NCBI GenBank assembly: GCA_035578155.1
Contig: JAPWDM010000004.1
Coordinates: 59,876,292-59,940,291 of the forward strand
Length of the DNA: 64,000 nucleotides
Direction: 5' to 3'
Source of the DNA: Brachynemurus nebulosus
Taxonomy: Eukaryota > Arthropoda > Insecta > Neuroptera > Myrmeleontidae
A program made the translations under genes and the position numbers. Of this stretch, positions 12,128 to 21,962 are shown piece after piece (the stretch's first letter is position 1; each line of letters starts with the position of its first letter). The notes beneath the pieces were generated by a model. It had not been told where the DNA came from and did not search any database. It was given only the letters and a program-made list of their open reading frames with translations.

Positions 12128-12304
12128 TCAGCACATTGGTGAGTACCATGTTTTTTTCACTTTAAGACCTAGTGATTTAAGGAATGCTAAATTTTCGGGC
12201 TTAATATGTTGTTGCTTAAAAGTTTTACGTTTAATGATTTTAGGTTCCGAAAGTCCCTTGCTATGTTGGCTAGCGGTGGACTGCTCTGAATTGTAAATTA
12301 ACAT
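12128..12304 (-). CDS. Left-arm copy of small LAFLKSLGLK protein (58 aa)
   Basis: ATG at 12304, stop TGA at 12128-12130. It is the counterpart of 15933-16124 and shares MLIYNS, the basic KIIKRKTFKQQHI stretch and PENLAFLKSLGLKVK. The C-terminus differs because of a small indel near the end, so it stops a few residues early. A TATATAAT-like element lies upstream on this strand near 12465. Function unknown; it may be DNA-binding given the basic centre (inference). Confidence 0.5.
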   Translation of the reverse strand: MLIYNSEQSTASQHSKGLSEPKIIKRKTFKQQHIKPENLAFLKSLGLKVKKTWYSPMC

Positions 12305-12488
12305 GGTTCGAAATGCAATTGCTTTACCACGAAAGTATAATTTTCAACGAAAGTGATGATAACTCTTTGACAACTACCGGTAAATAGACAATATTTTATG
12401 TAAGTTCAACTATTTTATACCCTAAAACCATGATGAGGTGTATGAGCTGGAGTATAACTCAGCAAATTATATAGCGGTTGTGACGTAA

Positions 12489-12962
12489 GACACAAATGTG
12501 GTGGTTGTGTGGCGGTGGTTGTGTGATGGTTGTGTTGCGGTTATGACGTTGGTTGTTTATTGGTTGTTTGGTGGTTGTGTGGTGTTTGTGTGGTGTTTGT
12601 GTGGTGTTTGTGTGGTGTTTGCGTGGCGGTTGTGGCGGTTGTGTGGTAGTTGTTGTGTTTATGTGGTGGTAGCGGTGGTTGTGTGGCGGCGGTGTGCTTG
12701 CGGCGGTGGTGTTTGTGTGGTGGTGGTGGTGTTTGTGTGGCCGTTGTGGTGGTTGTGTGGTGGTTGTAAAGCGGTTGTGTGGTGGTTGTGGTGTTTGTGT
12801 GTTGGTAGCGGTGGTTGTGTAGCGGTGGTGGTGGTGTTTGTATGGTGGTAGCGGTGGTGTTTGTATGGTGGTAGCGGTGGTGTTTGTGTGGTGGTGGCGG
12901 TGGTTGTGGTGTTTGTATGGTGGTAGCGGTGGTGTTTGTGTGGTGGCTGTAAAGCGGTAGCG
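12489..12962. repeat. GTGG-rich minisatellite, expanded arm
   Basis: About 470 bp of irregular repeats of GGTGGTTGTGTGGTGGT type, strongly G/T-skewed on the plus strand. The equivalent tract in the right arm (about 15640-15775, as its complement) is only about 135 bp, so it has expanded on this side since arm duplication. Both strands are accidentally open here; I do not consider these coding. Runs of GG pairs could form quadruplex-like structures. Confidence 0.85.
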
Positions 12963-13265
12963 GGGTAGCAGCGGTGGTTGCGGCTGAAGTGAACGGCTTA
13001 ATTCTATCGAAACAGCAATTTACTGTAGACAATGAATCGATGGTGACATCTCGCGGTGTTTGTTGAACGCAGTATCTAAATTAATCAATCTGGTGACGTT
13101 CCTGTTCCCTGTTCTTATCATGGAAGATTATTAAATATCGATTTTAGATAAAATATTGGAAAATTTAGTTTTAGTCAAAATACTTTAAATACAACTGAAA
13201 TATTAACCGGAGGTCATTTGTTAGTTTAGTTCCAGAAAGTAAACAACAACAACAATAACACCAAC

Positions 13266-13454
13266 ATGCCGATTTGTGGTGTTTGTAAATTTCCACCGCC
13301 ACAGTGCGTCTGTTCATTCCCTGAGTATTGTGATAGGTGTCGAAAAGAAAAACGAATTTGCATGTGTTGTAAACGGTGTATGATGCCATTTCCAAACTGT
13401 GTTTGCAATTATGTAAACTGTCCCACATGTGGAAGCCGCTGCAATTGCAAATAA
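13266..13454 (+). CDS. 62-aa protein with 16 cysteines in four CxxC...CxC modules
   Basis: ATG at 13266 follows an A/C-rich leader (AACAACAACAATAACACC) and the frame is open to TAA at 13454. Cysteines fall at residues 4, 7, 14, 16, 22, 25, 32, 34, 35, 38, 45, 47, 52, 55, 59 and 61. That gives four consecutive modules of CxxC followed by CxC, with gaps of six residues in the first three and three in the last. Two Phe-Pro segments (FPPPQ and PFPNC) mark the repeats. There is no signal peptide, so zinc or other metal binding in the nucleus or cytosol is more likely than a secreted disulfide protein (inference). It is the first gene of the unique centre. I recognise no family. Confidence 0.6.
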   Translation: MPICGVCKFPPPQCVCSFPEYCDRCRKEKRICMCCKRCMMPFPNCVCNYVNCPTCGSRCNCK

Positions 13455-13486
13455 TTTAGTAAAATCAATCATCTGATTACCCCATA

Positions 13487-13708
13487 ATAGGTATTGACCA
13501 ATTCTACGGTTGCTAAAACCAACATTAGCATTTATTTATAACGCAATGACCAGCGATGTAATGAGGCATATTGTATATTTTGAGTAACAGTGGAATTGCC
13601 CAATACCTATTAATCAGCGGTATATCTAAAGTTTTTTTGAATACTCAAAATATGCATTATGCCTCATTGCATCGCCGGCCATTGCGTTATAAATAAATGC
13701 TAATGTTT
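13487..13708. repeat. Double inverted repeat 3' of the Cys-rich gene
   Basis: AATAGGTATTG (13487 on) pairs with CAATACCTATT (to about 13613). A longer, overlapping pair joins about 13521-13589 with 13637-13708, sharing CATTTATTTATAACGCAATG and ATGAGGCAT. The pairs interlock, so only one stem can form at a time. It sits between two genes of the element and might be a small nested MITE or a regulatory or replication structure. Confidence 0.65.
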
Positions 13709-13816
13709 ATTTGATATTTTCCATTCGTTGTGGTGTATAAACACTGATCATATGAAGGCGTGTTTATTTCAGAGTAACTTAATTTGTAGCTGTGTGGGAA
13801 TAAATATATCGGTGGG

Positions 13817-13875
13817 GTAAAATGAGCAGCTCAAATTTTGTAGTTGTGTCGGGGTTGTGATGGTGGTGGTGGTTT
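13817..13875 (+). promoter_or_regulatory. Promoter module, first copy (GTAAAATGAGC + GGT tract)
   Basis: GGTAAAATGAGCAGCTCAAA is followed by a short (GGT)n tract ending near 13875. A TATA-like AAATATTTAAG lies just downstream, before the ATG at 13944. The same arrangement recurs before the zinc-finger gene (14519-14602). Confidence 0.45.
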
Positions 13876-13943
13876 TTCATGGTAGCAACTCATAAAATAT
13901 TTAAGCAACGTGCTGAAACAGAAATTGGCAGTGTATTGGCAAA

Positions 13944-14309
13944 ATGTCTGAACAACACGGTGTAGAGTTAAGTATAATTGATCTGTGGACCACTTTTACT
14001 GCCACTGATGAAACAATGGATCCGGTTTTGGAGAAGTTGAATAAACTTGGTGCTCGTAAACCATTCAAATCACTATCTACGCTCAAGCCGTATGAAACGT
14101 GGAAAATTCTCGACGTACGACGCATGGAAACTCGGTATGGACGAGCGGTTGCGGTGGAACTTGCAGATGCTCAAGTCTTCCTTCCAAAACGATTCGCGGA
14201 TTTGGATGAGCAGATCATGCATGGCATGTTTACGTACAGGATTATATTTTATGACACATAAAGGCACTGATTCTAGTGGTTTTTTACATATTGTGGAATT
14301 TAGTAAATA
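13944..14309 (+). pseudogene. Small protein with RYGxxVAVEL...VFLPKRF core (one frameshift near the end)
   Basis: ATG at 13944 opens a 105-codon frame to 14261. Just before its stop the coding trend moves to the next frame (KGTDSSGFLHIVEF) ending at 14309, so the ancestral protein was about 120 residues. The middle reads YETWKILDVRRMETRYGRAV and then VFLPKRF, an alternation of beta-like segments that resembles small OB-fold-like proteins often seen in insect repeats (family memory; fold inferred). It is preceded by the shared promoter module. A role in single-strand binding during element replication is speculative. Confidence 0.55.
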
Positions 14310-14518
14310 GCTATCACATGTATGATTTTTGGTGTAAGATTAAGAAAACTGTCAGATGTGAAAATGAATTGATTTACTTTTTAATTTTAATATTGTAAAC
14401 CGGTCACCGGGCACTTGCATATAGCTTTTCATTCATTTTTCTGAACTAATTTCAGTTAGCCGGAAAAGCGTATTGGGGGTAAAATGAGTAAAAATGTGTA
14501 AGCAACCGCTACTTCGTG

Positions 14519-14602
14519 GAGTAAAATGAGCAACTCAGATGTGGTGGTGGTGGTGGTGGCGGCGACGGTGGCGGTGGTGATGGTGGTGGTGGAGTATATA
14601 AG
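14519..14602 (+). promoter_or_regulatory. Promoter module, second copy, with TATA box
   Basis: GGAGTAAAATGAGCAACTCA is followed by a GGT/GGC tract (14538-14593) and TATATAAG at 14595-14602. The ATG of the zinc-finger gene is at 14666, about 70 bp from the TATA box, which fits a short leader. Confidence 0.6.
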
Positions 14603-14665
14603 TAATCGCGAACACAATTCTGAATTAATCTTGTAAGACTAATTGAGCTTTACACCACTTTTATA

Positions 14666-15514
14666 ATGTTCGAGTGTACGCAGTGCTATAAAAGTTTCTC
14701 GCGGAAAGATTCTTTTTCACGTCATATAAGAAATACACATACACGAGAATTTTCACCAGAAAGTTTTGAAAATAGTTACTCTCTTGATCCGCTAGAAAGA
14801 CAAGCATTAGACACGGCAGATGACTTATCTAGTTATGGTACCGGGAGGAATGATGTTGATTGTGAATTTCGAAACAATAAAGTTGAAGAAAGGGTCAATC
14901 CACTTGAACAAATAATTAAAGCTGCATCAAAAGCAATTCAAACTAAATTAAATAATTTAAGAAATCAAAATAATGTTTATACACCCGGCGATGAGTCTAC
15001 TAACAGGGTTTTAATCACTTCTGATAGTGGAAATGTTATCATTCCCAAGTTAGCTACAGCTCTGCAAACTGTTTTGGATATTTTACTAATCAAAGAAACT
15101 CAAAATAAAGGTGAGAATTCTAATGAACGAATAGCAATAAAACGTCCAGTCAATTCAACGGACCAGGAACTGCTAAGCGTATCAAATACAACGGCTCGGA
15201 AAGTGCTAATGGGCGATCGAAAAGAATAAAATACTGGCATAATCTTAATATTTTAATGGATGAATTACAACGTTTATACGAGGCTTCAGAGACTGGTGAA
15301 AAAATACTAAATATTATTTGGAGTTTAGGCGAAAATAAAACATGTGTAACGTTGACGATCGTGAAGCTTTAATCGAAGAGTTAGATGCTTTAAAAGAAAC
15401 TACTGTCGGTCAAGAAATATGCTCTATATTTCGCGAACTTCAGAATGCTGATGTTATTGAGCCACTAGGTGATTATCCGGATGAAACTGATAAAAAAGAT
15501 GCTAGCGATTAAGA
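14666..15514 (+). pseudogene. C2H2 zinc-finger protein gene with two frameshifts
   Basis: The first frame (14666-15229, 187 codons) starts MFEC and carries one N-terminal C2H2 finger: C4-x2-C7-x12-H20-x4-H25. An acidic linker and a helical, Gln/Asn-rich middle follow. From about 15160 the coding-like sequence continues in a second frame (KRIKYWHNLNILMDELQ), and from about 15345 in a third (DDREALIEELDALK) ending DASD at 15514. The ancestral product was therefore near 280 residues with an acidic C-terminus. Its end lies a few bases before the right inverted arm. Function is unknown; DNA recognition of element ends or promoters is plausible. Confidence 0.65.
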
Positions 15515-15639
15515 TGATGATTAATTTAGATATTGCGTTCAACAAACACCGCGAGATGTCACCACCGATTCATTGCCTACAGTAAATTGCTGCTTCGATA
15601 GAATTAAGCCGTTCACTTCAGCCGCAACCACCGCTGCTA

Positions 15640-15775
15640 CCCCGCTACCGCTTTACAAACACCACACAACCGCCACAACCACCACACAACCGCCGCCATA
15701 ACCGCAACACAACCACCACACAACTACCGCCATACAACCACCACACAACCACCATATTTGTTTGTTACGTCACCA
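15640..15775. repeat. CCACAACC minisatellite, short-arm counterpart
   Basis: C/A-rich irregular repeats, the complement of the GTGG tract in the left arm and about a third of its length. Confidence 0.85.
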
Positions 15776-15779
15776 CCGC

Positions 15780-15787
15780 TATATAAA
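15780..15787 (+). promoter_or_regulatory. TATA box upstream of the 63-aa arm gene
   Basis: TATATAAA immediately after the minisatellite; the ATG of the next plus-strand gene is at 15933. No strong TCAGT initiator is seen at the expected distance. Confidence 0.45.
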
Positions 15788-15932
15788 TTGCTGAGTTATA
15801 CTCCAGCTCATAAAGGGTATAAAATAGTTGAACTTACACAAAATATTGTCTATTTACCGGTGGTTGTCAAAGAGCTAACATCTCTTTCGTTGAAAATTAT
15901 ACTTTCGTGGTAAAACAATTGCATTTCGAACC

Positions 15933-16124
15933 ATGTTAATTTACAATTCAGGGCAGTCCACCCCTTGCCAACATAACAAGAGACTTTCGGAACCTAAGAT
16001 CATTAAACGTAAAACTTTTAAGCAACAACACATTTCACCCGAAAATTTAGCATTCCTTAAATCACTAGGTCTTAAAGTGAAAAGAACATCAACAAGAACT
16101 CACCAATGTGCTGAATATTATTAA
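15933..16124 (+). CDS. Small LAFLKSLGLK protein (63 aa), right-arm copy
   Basis: ATG at 15933, TAA at 16124. It has a short N-terminal segment, a basic centre (KIIKRKTFKQQHI), and a conserved-looking PENLAFLKSLGLKVKR block. A similar block ends small uncharacterised insect repeat proteins that I recall. The inverted copy at 12128-12304 retains the reading frame through this block while silent and conservative changes occur elsewhere, so it was probably under coding constraint. No domain recognised. Confidence 0.55.
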   Translation: MLIYNSGQSTPCQHNKRLSEPKIIKRKTFKQQHISPENLAFLKSLGLKVKRTSTRTHQCAEYY

Positions 16125-16223
16125 CAGTTTGTAATTTGATGGTAAATTAGCAATAGCTATTAGTAGCCATTTTCGGATACACTCCACAATTTAACTAACA
16201 ATCCTCACCACTTTTAATTATTC

Positions 16224-16259
16224 TATATAAAGTTGTGGATTGTGTGAATAATTTCAGTT
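16224..16259 (+). promoter_or_regulatory. TATA box plus initiator for the MAFLDKQ gene
   Basis: TATATAAA at 16224-16231 and TCAGTT at 16254-16259 have the arthropod TATA-to-initiator spacing, with start at about 16256, 22 bp before the ATG at 16278. The same elements exist inverted in the left arm. Confidence 0.7.
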
Positions 16260-16277
16260 CTACGGCGGCGGTAAAAA

Positions 16278-16748
16278 ATGGCGTTTCTTGACAAACAAGG
16301 CTATCAAGGAGTCAACAATGAATTTTATTTTAAAGAAGTTGGTATCGCTGCACAAAATTCGGATGAAATATTACATCTACTTTTCGAAGCACCGTTTGAT
16401 TTCAACGAGTTGCCGAAGAAATGTCAGCGAGTTGCCCATTGGCTTTGCCGAAATTGGCATGGGATACCTTGGTCGTATGGATTTATTCCATACAGAAAAC
16501 TTCATACCATATTGAAACCTATATTAAAGAAGTATGATGTCATATACCTCAAGGGCAGTGAAAAAAAGAAATAGATTTCAAATTTGTTTGATGACACCGA
16601 ACACCAGCCGTGGATTTTGAATTTGGAAGAAATATTTGATGTACCGAAGATTTCTATTCTGCGAGATGATTATTATTCAACACGCTGTATGCTCCATTCA
16701 GATAAAATTTGTTCATTAGAAAATTGTATGCTTTTAAAAAAATTTTAA
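16278..16748 (+). pseudogene. MAFLDKQ protein, right-arm copy (one internal TAG)
   Basis: ATG at 16278, 22 bp after a predicted start site. The frame runs 98 codons to TAG at 16572-16574, then continues open in the same frame to a stop at 16748 (156 residues if read through). The first part includes FNELPKKCQR and RNWHGIPWSYGFIPYRKL, then KKYDVIYLKGSEKKK at the stop. The second part has LEEIFDVPKISIL and a Cys/His-containing tail (CMLHSDKICSLENC). Continuity of frame suggests a nonsense change, probably of a Trp codon, or less likely programmed read-through. Similar proteins are widespread as uncharacterised ORFs in insect repeats; function unknown. Confidence 0.6.
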
Positions 16749-18097
16749 ATGGAAAATAAATAGATTTTAAGTAATAAATATATTTAAGCAATTTAATTTT
16801 TGTATACATATTCTATAAATAAAATTTAAAAAAAAGAATATGTGCGTTTTATTTAATTTTTACCCTAAATTCCCCTATTTTTTACAGCAAGAAGTTTCTT
16901 TCGTTAACCTATAAAGTATTGAAAAAAATCTAATGATATTTACCATTCTAAATGAAAAGCATATTCAATTATACACCCTGTATACTAAAATATTTATTAA
17001 AAATATTAAATATACACCCGTTATATATGTGGCATTATATATGTCTGTTAATGATAAAGTAGCAAATTCAAAATGTTCTAGTAGGTGTATAGAAATTTTG
17101 ATTTTTCATGTGAAGTTTTTAATATAGACACTAATCTATAAAAATTTATCAACTTAATAAGCCGCTATTTTTTTTTTTATATTAAACAAAGTGTTTAAAT
17201 TATAGTAATTTAAAACTAAAAACTTTGAAATTTTATTCTGTTTAAAATGTTAATAAATACAATACTAGATTCTGTATTCAATCTAATCATAAATAAGAAA
17301 TATAATACATATTATTATTAATATACAGGGTGTATACATAATATATAGGTGTGTAGATATTAAGATAATTTTCTTTTGATTTATAAATTATCCTAGAAAT
17401 AGTTTTGTGTCATACTCAAATTATTAAATGATGTTTTACAATCTGCTTTCAAGGTCTGCTAAAATAAACATTCAGCTAAAACAAACATTTAGATATTGGT
17501 TGTTTGTTTATTTTTATAACTGATAAAAATTCCTGGAACTAACAAGTTATGACTTGCTTTTAAATAAAATTCCCCTCTGACTATGTTGTAAAGATATCAT
17601 GAAATTACATCATCCTGAGTTAGCTAAAAAATCTTAAATAAACAAACTCAAACCGTATAAAAGTCACGAGTTTTTTACTAAATAAACAACTTAATATTAT
17701 AAAGTGCTGACACATATACAAAACAAAAAATCCCCTGAGGTACATTCGAAATCCGATTTCCAGCAGTACAGTAGCGGTTAGAAATCTGGAGTCTGGACCC
17801 TGGAGTCTGAAGTTAGTTTTGCGGTAGCGCTTGGTACAGTGCCCCCCACAAAATTTAGCGGCCTCCCGTATTTCGTTTAAGATGACGCAATTAAGTGAGG
17901 CCAAGGTTTGCACGTAATAAGCACAGTACGCTTCAAAAAGTGATCTGACACCTTTTTGGTCAGGGAGTCCACACTTTCGACACGGCAGTGTGCCAAAAAT
18001 TTAAGTACAATACGGTGTCAAAAGTTTGGGGCCACCTCCTGGGTTAGGGTATTCCCCACATTTTTGACGCGGTAGTGTACCCCATCTATCAATTTGT

Positions 18098-18186
18098 GGC
18101 CTAAAATTCAGTCTTGCGCATGCGTCGTATTCTAAAATTGAGTCTGTGCATGCGTCGTGTACTAAAATTCAGTCTGCGCATGCGTT
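18098..18186. repeat. Three copies of a roughly 32-bp unit with GCGCATGCGT
   Basis: CTAAAATTCAGTCTGCGCAT and variants recur about every 32 bp. The unit contains the palindrome GCGCATGCG or GCATGC. It is absent from the left arm, so it arose or was lost after the arms duplicated. Confidence 0.75.
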
Positions 18187-18546
18187 AGGTTTGGATTCAA
18201 AAACTGTGGTGGGTAATGGGTTAAGAAAATCCAAATCGTGATGACAAAATTGTGGTGACGCATAATGGGTTAACTTGAATTAATTTGATTGCGGGTGATG
18301 ACTCATGTCTTCGGAATTTCATGGCTAACAATGTGAGCGCTTGTGGGGTCAAATGTCAGCAACAAATTTTGATACATGTACTCGGTATGCGCCGGGTCAA
18401 AAGTCAAGGTTTGCACATCGATACACTTTGATGACTCATCAGTTCGGAATGTGTAGTACCGTAAAGTCACACGATTTGAATCATTGGTAAAAGGGTTCAA
18501 GTTGCCTAGTTTTGCGGTGCTCCAGCTCTCTTATAGCTTATCTACT

Positions 18547-18552
18547 AATTTG
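18547..18552. repeat. Target site duplication, right copy
   Basis: AATTTG directly follows the right terminal TATCTACT and matches 9771-9776. Confidence 0.8.
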
Positions 18553-21500
18553 ATAAATATTTATCCAAGAAACTAGCAAGTTAATGTAAAATGCAGTTGA
18601 AATATGAATCATAATATGCAAAATGCAGCTACTTTTATGCAATAAAGCGGTCGCTTACCTTAGTAATGCACGTAAACATTTCAACAAGAAATAAATTTAA
18701 TTATTTGCTATTTAAACACGACATTTTTTTCCTTTCAAACCGTGCATGTTTTAAAATACCTCTGTCGTAGCATCTGCATAACATGGCGAATTTCCACATA
18801 TTTAATACTGGCGGATCTCCTATAACAATATGTATCCATCTAAAATAGTTTCACTCTTTTACAGTAAAAAAATTTCAAAATCGGTTAGGTAGTTTATTGA
18901 CATTTTTGGGACCCCGGATTCTGGCGAACCTCATGTTATAACATAATCTATATTCATCTATTATAAAATAGTTTAGCACTCTAACAATTAATAAATTTTC
19001 AAAATCGGTTGGGTAGTTTCTTTTAGTGGTTCGCAATAATCTAACCGACCTCATATTGCATAACCAGTGTTCATGTAGAATTGTTTAACTTTCAAACAGT
19101 AAAAAATTTTCAAAGTTGGTCTAGTACTTTTTGAATTATTTCTAAGTAGATACCTATGTAAACAAATGTTCTCCGTTTTTCGTTTTAAGTGCAGTATTTT
19201 GAAAATACAATTAACACCCATATAAAAGCCACATCGATTCTTGAAAATAGAAGATCATTTCAGTATGCAACGAAGATTTATTTTAATTGGAGTCGACTAA
19301 TTCACATTGTTAATTATTTATCGTAATTCTCTAAGAAATTATTTTCCTACTAATTTAGTTTATCAAAACATACGTACTTGATATCAAGTAGAATTATATA
19401 ATTCTCCTCTATTAAATATTTAACTAAAATTCGTATTTTTTTTGGTCCTTTGCTCTAATGATCCACCCGCAATTTTTGTCTAATCCCCTATTTTCATTAT
19501 CAATTTCTTCATACATTGATCCCTTCAACTGATAATTAAATTAGATACGAAATTATAAAATTTCTTAGTTTTCCATAATTTAATGGTAGTTTATTAGTAT
19601 TTAGAACAGGTAACACCCTCCGTTTTAATCTTCCGTAAATAATTCTTTTCTTCATACACGGATCCTTTTAACAGATATTTAAAGTTGGATGTAAAATATA
19701 AAAAAAAATTTTTTTTTGGGGTATTTCCATGATTTTATGGCTATTTATTATTATCTAGAAAAAGTAACGCCCTACTTTCAAATTTCCCGTTTTTCAATTA
19801 AATTTAATACTGAATACAATAATAAATAATTCTTACAGTTCTTATTATTAAATGTTTTTACAATGGGTATTATTTTTACCTGTCCCATGAGTGCACGTGT
19901 TCTGTTTTCTTCTTTGCAATTTGTTTTTGCCGATCTACTGAAAGTCAATTATCACAAGTAACACCACCATATTTAGTTTTATATAAAGAGCTGTAATCGA
20001 AAATCCCTCAGTCTTGTTTGATACCTGAAGATGAGTTAATCGCTCGAAAAATGGTTCGTAATTTAAACAATTAAATATAATTAAAAGTTGACAGCACAAA
20101 ATATTTTCATAATTATTTATAGTTTGGTTTTTCACAAAGTAAATCTTTTTAGTGTTAATTATGTAAATATTTTTATCTATATATTAATATTAAATTAAAA
20201 AAAAATATTATGAACTATTGAACACAAAAATTTACTTTAAAAAATGATATCATTTCCCGCCTTATCTCAGCTGGTTATTTGACGCGCAACAATATCTGAC
20301 AGCTCAACACGCAGACGGAAAATGGCTGACCCTTGCTTGAAATTACTTCAGTTGTTGTTACAGTCAATTATGGAAAATATAACTTACGTAACTATGTATA
20401 TAAAAATATATAAATTACATGTATTATTCAGTTGAATAATAACATAATATACATTTAAATCTTATGTGATAATATTTGCGTTCTAAAAATTGAATAATTG
20501 TATTTCTATTGTGAGTCATCTTTAGTTGATTTTTTGGTTTTCGTTTATGTAAAATAAATTGTGTATCTAATGTAATTTGTGACCTCTAAAAACACATAAA
20601 ATCTTCATACGAAAACTAAAACATAATTATTTTTATTTACTGTGGTTGTTTCACAATTGGTGGATCTTATCACAATTATTCATTTCATTCCATTGTAATT
20701 CAACTAAGGAAAATAAAATAAAAATGTTACAAATATTGGGTATTATTTTATTAGTTACTGATTTTATTTTCAGATTCTTTATACGTATGTACAACAAAAC
20801 TGCTTACAGAAGTTTACACATATTATTTATTATACGTATTAAATACATAAGTAAATCTACTTAAAAATTCTGTGTAACATAGCTGTGTTTTATTCGCACA
20901 GAATTATTTACTTTACACTTACTTTTAAATCAAATCCAAAACTTTATACAAAATTAGTTCATATAATACTTCGATCCCTTAGCCAAGTAATCTGAAATTC
21001 TATTCAAAATTAGTTCCGTATTATGCTTTGTTTTGCATACCAAGCATGTTTTAAGTAGCTTTCAAAATAATCTGTAGGCTTTGTAATATCCTTATTAATT
21101 TTGGAAAAAAATAAACGAATACCTTCCCCCTCCCCTTAAGCATTACGTAGATATAATTAACAAAATGTTGCAACCTTATCATAAACTTCAGTTTCCGTAT
21201 GTCTGAAAAGAAATTTTTTCACTCTCGTTTAGATTTTATCTCTAAAAATATAGGGTCGTCAATCATAAAGGCGAAGAACATTTTCCTATTGTCACTATGG
21301 GATAATGTAGAAAAACAGAACAAGTATGTGAAAAAGTTGTTTTTCACAATATTTATTTTCACTTTCCACCTTAAATTTTTATAAAACGATTCAAATTCAA
21401 AATTGTTAATCATACAATCAGCCATTACGAATTTTGACAAAATCATGGATAGTGTAAACGAACAAACAAAAAAATACAAATTTTCAACTTTTTGCGCAAG

Positions 21501-21617
21501 TTCATATTTTAAAGTTAATTATTAGAAATGATATATACAAAAAAAATTATAAACACAATTATTTAATATTTAAATGCAATCTAAATGTAAAATTTATAAA
21601 CTATTTATTGAAAAATT
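18553..21617. other. AT-rich stretch, includes decayed 120-bp-type units
   Basis: No gene is supported. Between about 18830 and 19130 there are three degenerate units (around 18871, 18994 and 19104) sharing ACAGTAAAAAA then TTTCAAAATCGGTT. This is the reverse complement of the core of the 120-bp tandem family seen at 35, 41 and 57 kb. The remainder (19140-21617) has only short open frames. Confidence 0.6.
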
Positions 21618-21636
21618 TTATCTTCGGCTCACGGAT

Positions 21637-21729
<93 letters not shown>

Positions 21730-21962
21730 AGCGAATGAATATTTAAAACTTCATTTTTTGTTCAAAATGTGTTCAAAATGTTCCTAAAAGTTCCTACCTA
21801 TATACACAGGTGTGTGTAAAGTACAAAACTTGGTAAACTGCATATAAAACAGTAGATAAGCAGTTTCATGGTTGCCGTAGATAAAATAATGAATGTATAG
21901 AATTGTAATCAATTACACCCTACACAGCAATGTAATATTAAGAGGCGAATGCAATCCGTGTG
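21618..21962. mobile_element. Possible small element around a (TA)n tract
   Basis: CACGGATTGCAT next to the (TA)n tract at 21639-21724 is the inverse of ATGCAATCCGTG near 21950-21960, giving 11-12-bp inverted ends about 345 bp apart. No coding. Target duplication not clear. Confidence 0.35.

Larger units (their letters stand above)
9777..13088. repeat. Left inverted arm of the 8.77-kb element
   Basis: About 3.3 kb, the reverse complement of 15519-18546. Homology is continuous from the tip (GCTATAAGAGAGCTGGAGC) to TTTGTTGAACGC at its inner edge. The length difference of about 280 bp is mostly expansion of a GTGG minisatellite in this arm. Near the tip a motif like TTTGACCC followed by a CACG-containing tail occurs three times (about 9921, 9971 and 10117). 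The outer 1.7 kb has no convincing coding region; the inner part holds two minus-strand genes. Confidence 0.9.
9777..18546. mobile_element. 8.77-kb element with about 3-kb inverted arms and 6-bp TSD (Polinton-like ends)
   Basis: The segment is bounded by an identical 6-bp sequence, AATTTG, at 9771-9776 and 18547-18552. The ends are AGTAGATA on the left and its complement on the right. The arms (9777-13088 and 15519-18546) are highly similar inverted copies, and the 2.4-kb centre is unique. A 6-bp duplication with AG...CT termini and long inverted repeats are hallmarks of Polinton/Maverick-class elements, which use a retroviral-type integrase. However, no polymerase B, integrase, ATPase or capsid gene is visible. 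So this is either a non-autonomous or gutted relative, or a different long-TIR element with similar ends. The cargo is five small gene families. Element class is inference; boundaries and arms are seen directly. Confidence 0.85.
15519..18546. repeat. Right inverted arm of the 8.77-kb element
   Basis: About 3.0 kb, the inverted copy of the left arm. It uniquely carries three tandem copies of a roughly 32-bp unit around GTCTGCGCATGCGT (about 18098-18186). Its copies of the arm genes are on the plus strand and less damaged than those of the left arm. Confidence 0.9.

Noticed and set aside
12498..13032. Open frames on both strands across the GTGG minisatellite (a Trp/Val/Gly-rich one and a Thr/His/Pro-rich one)
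   Set aside because: Both arise from the low-complexity repeat, and the shorter right-arm tract does not preserve them.
16933..17127. 64-codon frame conserved in both arms
   Set aside because: AT-rich Ile/Tyr/Lys composition, overlaps a TACACCCTGTATA repeat, no promoter; conservation follows from arm identity.
9777..18546. Integrated parvovirus or other virus with inverted terminal repeats
   Set aside because: No capsid, helicase or polymerase gene is visible and the clean 6-bp duplication favours a transposon-type integration; a relation to virus-like Polintons remains open.
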